Position numbers and translations under genes: made by a program
DNA from: Actinomycetota bacterium
Lineage (GTDB): Bacteria > Actinomycetota > Actinomycetes > S36-B12
NCBI GenBank assembly: GCA_026392575.1
Contig: JAPLBU010000294.1
Location: 1-6,310 of the forward strand
Length of the DNA stretch: 6,310 nt
Reading direction: 5' to 3'
The notes under the pieces: model-generated
The model's database searches: none
What the model was told of the DNA's origin: nothing
Seen by the model: only the letters and a program-made list of their open reading frames with translations
In this document: positions 1 to 5,805 of the stretch, piece by piece
Layout: the number at the start of each line of letters is the position of its first letter
Position numbering within the stretch: the first letter of the stretch is position 1

Positions 1-1
1 A

Positions 2-688
2 GTGGCCGTTGCCGAGTTCACCACCGACGGAGATCTCGCCCTGGATCCAGACGTGCTGAGCTCCGACCCACGGGTCAACGACGCGATGCGGGAAGGCGGT
101 TTCGAGCCCGACCCACGAAGCAGCGCCATCGGCACCTGGATCTCTCGCCGCGGAGTGCCGGTCGACCTTATGGTCCCCGAGGCGGTCGCAGGCGCCGGGA
201 GGCGCGGCGTACGCGTGCCACCGCACGACTCCAGGGCGATGCGACGGGCACGCGGCCTCGAAGCAGCACTCGTCGACAACTCACCGATGTCGATTGGTGC
301 TCTCGATCCGGCCGCCGATCCGCGCGAGTTCAACGTCGCCGTGGCAGGCCCGGCGGCATTGCTCGTGGCCAAGCTCCACAAGATTCGTGACCGGGTCGAC
401 ACGCCTGACCGGCTGAACGACAAAGACGCACATGATGTGTATCGCTTGCTCCGGGCCATCGAAACCGAGGTCCTCTCCGACACCCTGAGCCGCCTACTGC
501 GCAACCCCGTCAGCGCCGAGGTAACCCGTCAGGCGCTCGAGTACTTGGACAGTGACTTTGCGCTGGGGGCGAGCGCCCGCGGTTCGCTCATGGCCGGAGC
601 CGCCGAGCGACTGGTCGGCGACCCGGTGGCCGTGGCCGAAAGCGTGGCGCTGCTGGCGAGGGACCTCTTGGACGACGTGGTTTCGTAG
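2..688 (+). CDS. Nucleotidyltransferase-like protein (MNT/AbiEii-type), 5' truncated by window edge
   Basis: About 228 residues are visible, ending at TAG 686-688. Seen: near the visible N-terminus, TTDGDLAL carries Asp9 and Asp11, and VPVDLMVPE supplies a third acidic residue, Asp55. This matches the metal-binding Asp triad of the polymerase-beta-like nucleotidyltransferase fold. Further on, AKLHKIRDR (Lys124, Lys127, Arg131) and KDAHDVYRLL (Lys141, Asp142, Asp145) resemble the conserved Lys/Asp motifs of AbiEii/MNT-like proteins. The GTG at 2 is probably not the true start. The Asp motif lies only eight residues in, whereas family members have roughly 30-60 residues before it, so the gene should begin upstream. 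Family members act as toxin-like or modifying nucleotidyltransferases, often beside a small partner protein. No partner follows here, and any partner would lie upstream. The substrate is unknown. Family assignment is fairly secure; a toxin role is inference. Confidence 0.8.
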   Translation: MAVAEFTTDGDLALDPDVLSSDPRVNDAMREGGFEPDPRSSAIGTWISRRGVPVDLMVPEAVAGAGRRGVRVPPHDSRAMRRARGLEAALVDNSPMSIGALDPAADPREFNVAVAGPAALLVAKLHKIRDRVDTPDRLNDKDAHDVYRLLRAIETEVLSDTLSRLLRNPVSAEVTRQALEYLDSDFALGASARGSLMAGAAERLVGDPVAVAESVALLARDLLDDVVS

Positions 689-726
689 TCGGACCGCGCC
701 CGCGGGGCCATCCATACGGCCGCTCC

Positions 727-959
727 TTATTGAAGGTTAGGAGTGCAACCTTGAACATGCCTCACGAAAGTTGCCAGTGGCGGGCAGTTGCGAGCGCCGA
801 GAGCGCGCACCGTCTCGAGGTCGTATTCATTCTGGGCGTTGATCCAGAAGCGATCGTCGATGCTGAGCGCCCTCGACAGGCGCAAGGCGCTCCCGACTTC
901 GTGTTCCCTTCGGCCCTCTTCTTGCGGCTGTTGATGTCCACCACCGTCGCCCGTTGGGT
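727..959 (-). pseudogene. higA: Remnant of HigA-type (XRE family) antitoxin, frameshifted, no start
   Basis: Read on the minus strand, codons from about 900 down to the TAA at 729-727 give ALRLSRAL, then DDRFWINAQNEYDLE. This is the characteristic C-terminal half of HigA antitoxins, whose usual form is TALRLxRxxGTxxxFWxNLQxxYDLE. The preceding helix-turn-helix-like stretch, QRATVVDINSRKKRAEGNT (about 959-903), lies in a different reading frame. The two parts would join if about 8-11 nt near 890-903 were removed, so there is a frameshift. No proper start or N-terminal segment exists: upstream in the same frame the sequence becomes integrase-like. No HigB toxin is present. HigA normally neutralises HigB, a ribosome-dependent mRNase, and represses its own operon; this copy should do neither. 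The assignment rests on motif recall, and the boundary with the neighbouring remnant is approximate. Confidence 0.6.
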
Positions 960-1099
960 ATTCATTCGCTCGGCGATGCTGCGCCTGTTGTCGCGCGAGG
1001 CATGCGCGGACGTTATCGCCGCGTTGACGGTCGAGTGACCCAGTGACCTCAATGTGTGCGTCAGCGTGATCTGGATACCGCTGTAGGCGCACTTGCCAG
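960..1099 (-). pseudogene. C-terminal remnant of a tyrosine recombinase (phage-type integrase)
   Basis: The minus-strand frame contains LRSLGHSTVNAA followed by HASRDNRRSIAERMN. This closely resembles the end of actinobacterial phage integrases, where LGHST is followed by AAxRYQHA and then xxRDxxIAxxL. In intact enzymes the Tyr of RYQHA is the nucleophile that attacks DNA. Here the aligned positions read ITSAHA, so the Tyr is replaced by Ser. The upstream HxLR box, the catalytic Arg and the N-terminal DNA-binding domains are absent: beyond about 1100 the frame no longer looks like an integrase. Only about 45 residues remain, and they run in frame into the HigA-like remnant. It cannot be active and probably marks a vanished integrated element. 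No tRNA or attachment site is visible beside it. Confidence 0.5.
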
Positions 1100-1162
1100 C
1101 GCGGGTGGGGAAGACGGGCCCTCGGCACCGAGCTGTCGTGGGCCGACGGCACGAAGTGGAAG

Positions 1163-1366
1163 ATGGCTGCCTCGAACATCTCCTTCGAGGCCCCGGCCGT
1201 TGAGCGCCTGTATTCCGGCAGCATGACGTCGGCGGACTGGATCCCATTTCCCGATGAGTCTTCGCAACCCAACACCAAGGACTTCTTGATCTTCCATCAT
1301 CAACTCGAGGTCACGCGCCAACGGGACAACGACTGGAAGAACTTCGACATCCGCATCAAGGGGTAG
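1163..1366 (+). CDS. Hypothetical protein, probably the 3' remnant of a larger gene
   Basis: A 67-residue frame runs from ATG 1163 to TAG 1364-1366. I do not recognise the family. It looks like real coding sequence: most third codon positions are G or C, and the product is acidic-aromatic and well mixed, with segments such as TSADWIPFPDESSQP, FLIFHHQLEVTRQ and NDWKNFDIRIKG. The same frame stays open upstream to 1070 with no other good start. The residues just before the ATG (TELSWADGTKWK) read as natural protein, so homology probably extends to about 1118 and the ATG may be internal. No Shine-Dalgarno sequence precedes it. No signal peptide or membrane segment is seen. The likeliest reading is a gene that lost its 5' end at the same breakpoint that truncated the integrase-like remnant on the other strand. 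A short functional gene starting at 1163 is possible. Confidence 0.45.
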   Translation: MAASNISFEAPAVERLYSGSMTSADWIPFPDESSQPNTKDFLIFHHQLEVTRQRDNDWKNFDIRIKG

Positions 1367-1390
1367 GGATCGCCCAGCGGGTGTGGGGGC

Positions 1391-1951
1391 TTGACACGGG
1401 GCCGCGCCGGTGGGAACTTCAGTCACCATCACCGGCACTCCATCAAGATCGCCCTTGTCTGTGCACTCGCGGTTGCTGCGCTGGCCGTGCCGGTCGGGTC
1501 GGCGTCGGCCGCGACGTCGTCCGACGCTCCGACCGCAGTCACGCCCCCCGCGAATCAGCTGTGGAGCGGTTCCAGCTCGAATGATCTGGGGCCTGCCACC
1601 ATCGTGCTGTCGGCCACGAACGGCAGGGCGAGGCTCAGGATCCTGCAGTTCATCATGGCCTGCACGGATGCAGGCGACGGCACCGAGTCAGCGCGAGCCT
1701 TCGACTACGTGACGGGGTCCGCCACGCTGAATCGCAATCGGTTCACGATGAACCTGACGGGGACATCGAATGGCCGCAATGGGCGAGTGCGGCTCAGCGG
1801 CGTTCTGGGTTCGAATGGCCACGGCAGGGCAACTGCCGACGCCACGGCCGTCGGAGTTGACTCGAGTACCAACAATGTCATCGAGACGTGCCAGGCGCGA
1901 GTGACCTTCAACCTTCTTCGAGGCGACCTTCAGCCTCACTACACCCCCTGA
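1391..1951 (+). CDS. Small secreted protein of unknown function
   Basis: About 186 residues from TTG 1391 to TGA 1949-1951. A Sec signal peptide is clear: a His/Arg/Lys-rich n-region (HHHRHSIK), the hydrophobic core IALVCALAVAALAVPV, and a type I cleavage site after ASA, near residue 40. The mature part is rich in Ser, Thr, Asn and Gly, with alternating segments (RARLRILQF, NRFTMNLTG, RVRLSGVLG, ARVTFNLL) that suggest an extracellular beta-rich fold. Two mature Cys residues (in IMACTDA and ETCQAR) could form a disulfide. I do not recognise a family. The start is doubtful: TTG 1391 is the only conventional start in frame before the signal peptide and has no good ribosome binding site. The stop lies 20 bases before the first transporter ATPase gene, so co-transcription with the importer is plausible, but a functional link is unproven. 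Confidence 0.7.
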   Translation: MTRGRAGGNFSHHHRHSIKIALVCALAVAALAVPVGSASAATSSDAPTAVTPPANQLWSGSSSNDLGPATIVLSATNGRARLRILQFIMACTDAGDGTESARAFDYVTGSATLNRNRFTMNLTGTSNGRNGRVRLSGVLGSNGHGRATADATAVGVDSSTNNVIETCQARVTFNLLRGDLQPHYTP

Positions 1952-1971
1952 CGATCGCTTCGACATCGCCC

Positions 1972-2937
1972 GTGTCGCTGCTGGAGTTCGACGATGTGCA
2001 CATCACCTACTCCGGTGATGTGCCTGCCGTCCGCGGTGTCTCCCTGACGGTGGCGGAGGGCGAGTCGCTGGGCATCGCCGGTGAATCGGGCTGCGGCAAG
2101 ACCACCCTCGCCAGCGCGGTGCTGCGACTGCTGCCGCCGACGGCGCAGATCCGCGGGCGGGTGCTGATCGACGGGGAAGACGTGCAGGCGATGCAGTGGG
2201 CCCGACTTCGGGTGGTCCGGTGGGGCACGGCGGGCGTCGTGTTCCAGGGTGCCATGCACTCGCTCAACCCCGTCCAGCGCATCGGGACCCAGATCGCCGA
2301 GCCGATCACGATCCACGACCGGACGGTCAGTCGCGCGGCGGCCCGGTCTCGGACCGTGGACCTGCTTGAGCAGGTCGGCCTGCCGGGGTCGCGGGCGGAC
2401 TCATACCCGCACGAGTTGTCCGGTGGGCAGAAGCAGCGGGTGATGATCGCCATGGCGCTGGCCTGTCGTCCACGACTCATCATCGCGGACGAGCCCACGA
2501 CCGCGCTCGACGTGATGGTGCAGCAGCAGGTCCTTGACCTGATCCGCTCGCTCGTAGCCGATCTGGGTGTCGGGCTCCTGCTCATCTCGCACGACCTGTC
2601 GGTGCTGGGCACGACCTGCGACAGGGTCGCGGTGATGTATGCCGGTCGGATCGTGGAGCAGGGACCTGCCGCGGCGGTGTTCGACGACCCGCAGCATCCC
2701 TATACGCGTGCTCTGGCCGGGGCATTCCCGCGCATCGGCGACCCCGCCGCCCGGTTCGCCCCCGGCGGGCTGCCTGGTGACCCGCCCGATCCGGGCCACC
2801 TGCCCGGGGGATGCGACTTCCATCCCCGGTGCCCGATGGCCACCGCGGACTGCGTCACCACCGACGTCACGCTGACCAGGCTCGATGCCAGCCGGTCGGC
2901 GGCGTGCCTGCTGCTGGGCGAGCGGAGCGCGCTGTGA
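1972..2937 (+). CDS. Peptide/nickel-type ABC transporter ATP-binding protein (OppD/DppD-like)
   Basis: From GTG 1972 the product is 321 residues, the normal length for OppD/DppD. An upstream in-frame GTG at 1888 would overlap the preceding gene by 64 nt and add unrelated residues, so 1972 is preferred, although no clear ribosome binding site precedes it. Seen: Walker A GESGCGKT (37-44), Q-loop VVFQGAMHSLNP (Gln92), signature LSGGQ (149-153), Walker B LIIADEP (169-175), D-loop ALD and the switch His207. These are all the residues needed for ATP hydrolysis. The C-terminal oligopeptide-transporter extension has HPYTRAL (242-248) and Cys281, Cys287, Cys294 and Cys312. In family members with solved structures, this Cys pattern binds a [4Fe-4S] cluster. 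It is a cytoplasmic subunit that should pair with the next gene's product to power import. The ligand is unknown. Confidence 0.96.
   Translation: MSLLEFDDVHITYSGDVPAVRGVSLTVAEGESLGIAGESGCGKTTLASAVLRLLPPTAQIRGRVLIDGEDVQAMQWARLRVVRWGTAGVVFQGAMHSLNPVQRIGTQIAEPITIHDRTVSRAAARSRTVDLLEQVGLPGSRADSYPHELSGGQKQRVMIAMALACRPRLIIADEPTTALDVMVQQQVLDLIRSLVADLGVGLLLISHDLSVLGTTCDRVAVMYAGRIVEQGPAAAVFDDPQHPYTRALAGAFPRIGDPAARFAPGGLPGDPPDPGHLPGGCDFHPRCPMATADCVTTDVTLTRLDASRSAACLLLGERSAL
1993..2023. repeat. Overlapping palindrome and 10-bp hairpin inside the start of the first ATPase gene
   Basis: Positions 1993-2004 read GATGTGCACATC, a perfect 12-base palindrome. A second GATGTG follows at 2017-2022, giving three half-sites (direct, inverted, direct). 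In addition, 1998-2007 (GCACATCACC) pairs perfectly with 2014-2023 around a 6-base loop, TACTCC. The palindrome and the hairpin share bases 1998-2004, so only one could form at a time in RNA. The element begins 21 bases after the GTG start. An operator or a translation-modulating structure is possible. Because the bases also encode ordinary residues (DVHITYSGDV), chance remains likely. Confidence 0.4.
2924..2927 (+). promoter_or_regulatory. Ribosome binding site GGAG for the second ATPase gene
   Basis: GGAG lies inside the end of the first ATPase gene, 6 bases before the GTG at 2934. It selects this start over longer in-frame alternatives and places the start within the GTGA overlap with the preceding stop, an arrangement typical of translational coupling. 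Confidence 0.55.
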
Positions 2938-3953
2938 CTGAGCTGCCGGTGCTGGCTGCCAAGGGGCTGTCCGTGGCCTTCCCGGGAGCAGGTGGACGGA
3001 TGACCCGGGCCGTCGACGGCGTCGACCTCGAACTTCGTCGCGGCGAGATCGTTGCGCTGGTGGGGGAGTCCGGCTGCGGCAAGACGACGCTGGCCCGCAC
3101 CCTGGTGGGGCTGGAGCCACCGAGCGCCGGCGAGGTCCTCGTCGACGGAAGCCCGCTGGACCGTTCCCGACGCGGCCTGCGCCAGCACCGGCGGAAAGTT
3201 CAGTTGGTGCTGCAGGACCCCACCGGTGCCCTCAACCCCCGCCACTCGGTTTACGAGGCCGTTGCGGAAGGGCTGCACATCCACGGCCTGCACGACGGCG
3301 AGCGTGAACGGGTGTCCGCCGCGTTGGCAGCTGCGGGGTTGCGACCGCCGGAGCGGTTCTTCCTTCGCTATCCCCACGAACTCTCCGGTGGTCAGCGCCA
3401 GCGTGTGGTCATCGCCGGTGCGCTGGCCCTCGAGCCGCAGGTGATCGTCGCCGACGAGCCCGTCTCGAGCCTGGACGCCTCCGTGCGCGGAGAGATCCTT
3501 GCGCTGCTGCTCCGGCTGCGGGGCGACCTCGGCCTGTCTCTGCTTGTGGTCACCCACGACCTGGGCCTGGCCTGGAACATCGCGGACCGGATTGCGGTGA
3601 TGTACCTCGGCCGGATCGTCGAACAGGGCCCCACCGAGCAGGTACTCGACAATCCCCAGCATCCGTACACGCGAGCGCTGCTGTCGGTCGTGCCGGAGAT
3701 ACGTCACCTGGAGCCTCAGGTCCTGTCCGGCGAACCGCCGGACCCGTCCCGGATCCCCGCTGGCTGCCGGTTCCACCCCCGGTGCCCCCCCCTGCTCACG
3801 GGGCCGGACCGCCAGCCATCTGCGGCCGAGCGCGCCGGTGTCTCCGACCGGTGCCGTACCGAGTCGCTGCCCCTGCTGCCCGCCGACGGTGAGCACCGGG
3901 CCGCCTGCCTGATGACGGGCGCCTTTGGGACGTCCCTGCCGACTGTTTCCTAG
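2934..3953 (+). CDS. Peptide/nickel-type ABC transporter ATP-binding protein (OppF/DppF-like)
   Basis: 339 residues from GTG 2934, overlapping the previous stop by 4 nt (GTGA) and preceded by GGAG, to TAG 3951-3953. Seen: Walker A GESGCGKT (44-51), Q-loop Gln94 in LVLQDPTGALNP, signature LSGGQ (150-154), Walker B VIVADEP (170-176), D-loop SSLDAS and the switch His208. All catalytic motifs are intact. The C-terminal extension has HPYTRALL followed by Cys278, Cys284, Cys307 and Cys325. The second-to-third Cys spacing is 22 residues, against 6 in the preceding ATPase; the added stretch includes a run of eight C bases at 3785-3792. Whether it still holds an iron-sulfur cluster is unclear. It should form a heterodimer with the preceding ATPase beneath the permeases. 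The strict overlap implies equal synthesis of the two subunits. Confidence 0.96.
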   Translation: MTELPVLAAKGLSVAFPGAGGRMTRAVDGVDLELRRGEIVALVGESGCGKTTLARTLVGLEPPSAGEVLVDGSPLDRSRRGLRQHRRKVQLVLQDPTGALNPRHSVYEAVAEGLHIHGLHDGERERVSAALAAAGLRPPERFFLRYPHELSGGQRQRVVIAGALALEPQVIVADEPVSSLDASVRGEILALLLRLRGDLGLSLLVVTHDLGLAWNIADRIAVMYLGRIVEQGPTEQVLDNPQHPYTRALLSVVPEIRHLEPQVLSGEPPDPSRIPAGCRFHPRCPPLLTGPDRQPSAAERAGVSDRCRTESLPLLPADGEHRAACLMTGAFGTSLPTVS

Positions 3954-3967
3954 ATGGACACCTCCGC

Positions 3968-5788
3968 GTGGTCGCGGGGACGGTGCTGATGGCCTCGCCC
4001 GTCATGGCCGAGTCGTCTTCGCCCTCGCCGTCCAGTTCGCCGTCCAGCACGGCCGCCCCGAGCGTGCTTCGCATCGGCATGACGTCGGGCATCGACAACA
4101 CCAACATCTTCGCCGTGAACTCCGTGGCTGAGTGGCTGGCCGTGGCGCTCCAGTACGACATGCTGCTGCGGTTCGGGGACGCCGACCTCACGGCAGCACC
4201 GTCTCTGGCGACCGGTTGCGATCACAACGCGGATCGAACGGTCTGGACCTGCCACCTGCGCCCGGGCCTCACCTGGAGCGACGGCGAGCCCGTGACGTCG
4301 AAGGATGTCGCCTTCTCCTACCGGTTCGTCATCGACAAGCAGTTCGACCTCTTCAGCGGATACTTCCCCGAGGGCACCACCTTCGAGACACCGGACGACC
4401 TCACCTTCGTCTGGAAGTCGCCGACGCCGACAAACGGTCCCGAGGTCCCGGCATGGGCGTACGTCGTGCCCGAGCACGTATGGAAGCAGTACGAGAGCGC
4501 TGACGCGAAGGCCATCCGCGCGGTCGACACGCTGCCCAATGTGGTTTCCGGGCCCTACTTCATGTCCGCGGCCAGTTCCGGACAGAACTGGACCTTCAGT
4601 CGAAACCCGAACTTCGCGGGGCCGACACCCGGCTTCGATTCGATCGTGTTCCAGCAGTTCACCAACCAGGACGCGATGGTTCAGGCACTGAAGAACGGGC
4701 AGATCGATATTGCCGACGGTATCGAGCCGGCATTGCTTCCGGCGGTGACCGGACTCCCGAACGTCGCGGTGCAGAAGGTCGTCGCAGACTCCTGGATCAA
4801 CCTCGCCTTCAACTTCGGCGGGCAGGGAGCGGATGCGAAGCCGTTGCCCGCGCTGCAGGACGTGCGAGTGCGCAGGGCGATCGCGATGGCGATCGACAAG
4901 CAGCAGATCGTCGACAAGGTCTACCCCGGAGCCGCCGACCCAGGGGAGACGGTCATCCGGCCCCTATCGACGTACTGGCATCTCACGGTGCCGAAGGACA
5001 AGCTGATCCCCTTCGATCCGGCGGGTGCGAACGCGCTGCTCGACGAGGCTGGGTACCCGATGGGGTCTGACGGGGTCCGAACCGACCCGAAGACGGGCGA
5101 GCCGTTGAAGATCCGGATGCCCGTGTCGGATGACACTCCGGGCAGTGCGCCAGCAGGACAGCTGGTCGCGTCCTTCCTCAAGGCCATCGGCATCGACGTC
5201 ACCGTTAAGCCGGTCACCGCGGGCAAGATGTACGACCTGCAGCAGGCGGGCGACTTCGATGCGTACATCTGGTACTGGACTGGCGACCCTGACCCGAACT
5301 ACCAGCTATCGGTGTTCACGGGCGCAGAGTGCAAGAACCTCAGCGACGGCTGCTGGAACGATCCGAAATACGATGCCCTGTTCGCGCAGCAGCAGTCCAC
5401 TCTCGAACCAGCTGCACGCAAGGTAATCGTCGACGAGATGCAGCAGTACGTATACGACCAGGTCCCGAACATCGTGCTGGCGTACCCGAATGCGATCGAG
5501 GCATACCGCACGGACCGGGTTGAGGGGCTCACCCCCGTCCCGGCCGGCGACGGCTACCTGTTGCCGTCCTACGTCTACACCAGCATGGTCAACGCACACC
5601 CGCCGAAGGCCGAAACGGTGACAGGCAGTAGCAGCGGTAGCGGTACCGGTAGTAGTGAACCTGCTCCGACCGGCGGATCCGGGATTCCCATCTGGGTGTG
5701 GCTTGCTGCGGCAGTCATCGTGATCGCCCTCGTCCTGCTGTTGGTGCGTCGAGGCCGCGGATCATTCGCACGCGCCGACCGCGAGTAG
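3968..5788 (+). CDS. ABC transporter family 5 solute-binding protein with C-terminal membrane anchor
   Basis: About 606 residues from GTG 3968 to TAG 5786-5788. This is the extracellular ligand-capturing subunit of a peptide/nickel-type importer. Seen: a hydrophobic leader ending SPVMA before ESSSPSPSS (type I-like cleavage after Ala14, no lipobox Cys), then a Ser/Pro spacer. The family 5 signature lies around residues 91-120 (LRPGLTWSDGEPVTSKDVAF), and later motifs include DVRVRRAIAMAIDKQQIV, YWTGDPDPNY, NDPKYDALF and VPNIVLAYPNAIEAYR. Residues 547-570 form a Ser/Gly/Pro linker. Residues 573-593 form a transmembrane helix followed by RR, placing a short tail in the cytoplasm. Many Gram-positive binding proteins are lipoproteins; this one seems tail-anchored. 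The start is weak: the leader from GTG 3968 lacks a basic n-region, and the nearby ATG 3954 is out of frame. The ligand is unknown. Confidence 0.93.
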   Translation: MVAGTVLMASPVMAESSSPSPSSSPSSTAAPSVLRIGMTSGIDNTNIFAVNSVAEWLAVALQYDMLLRFGDADLTAAPSLATGCDHNADRTVWTCHLRPGLTWSDGEPVTSKDVAFSYRFVIDKQFDLFSGYFPEGTTFETPDDLTFVWKSPTPTNGPEVPAWAYVVPEHVWKQYESADAKAIRAVDTLPNVVSGPYFMSAASSGQNWTFSRNPNFAGPTPGFDSIVFQQFTNQDAMVQALKNGQIDIADGIEPALLPAVTGLPNVAVQKVVADSWINLAFNFGGQGADAKPLPALQDVRVRRAIAMAIDKQQIVDKVYPGAADPGETVIRPLSTYWHLTVPKDKLIPFDPAGANALLDEAGYPMGSDGVRTDPKTGEPLKIRMPVSDDTPGSAPAGQLVASFLKAIGIDVTVKPVTAGKMYDLQQAGDFDAYIWYWTGDPDPNYQLSVFTGAECKNLSDGCWNDPKYDALFAQQQSTLEPAARKVIVDEMQQYVYDQVPNIVLAYPNAIEAYRTDRVEGLTPVPAGDGYLLPSYVYTSMVNAHPPKAETVTGSSSGSGTGSSEPAPTGGSGIPIWVWLAAAVIVIALVLLLVRRGRGSFARADRE

Positions 5789-5805
5789 AGCACCGAGCGA
5801 CGAGA

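Noticed and set aside
690..726. GC-rich short self-complementary pieces after the nucleotidyltransferase gene
   Set aside because: The stems are only 4-5 bp with no T tract, which is expected by chance in such GC-rich sequence.
730..755. Small inverted repeat AAGGTT / AACCTT as a possible terminator
   Set aside because: The stem is only 6 bp with an 8-base loop and a mismatch beyond it, has no T-run, and lies inside the end of the HigA-like remnant.
730..1038. Plus-strand open frame of about 102 codons
   Set aside because: It is antisense to the HigA-like and integrase-like remnants, which show real family motifs; the plus-strand product shows none.
1061..1438. Minus-strand open frame of about 125 codons
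   Set aside because: It crosses the boundary between the remnant region and the secreted-protein gene, has no recognisable motif and opposes the better-supported plus-strand frames.
2700..3896. Long open frame of about 398 codons on the minus strand
   Set aside because: It lies opposite the two ATPase genes, whose motifs are complete. Its product is low in recognisable motifs and rich in Gly, Arg and Gln, as expected of an antisense shadow in high-GC DNA.
3950..4477. Minus-strand open frame of about 175 codons
   Set aside because: It is antisense to the binding-protein gene, with no motifs, no start signals and Arg/Gly-rich shadow composition.
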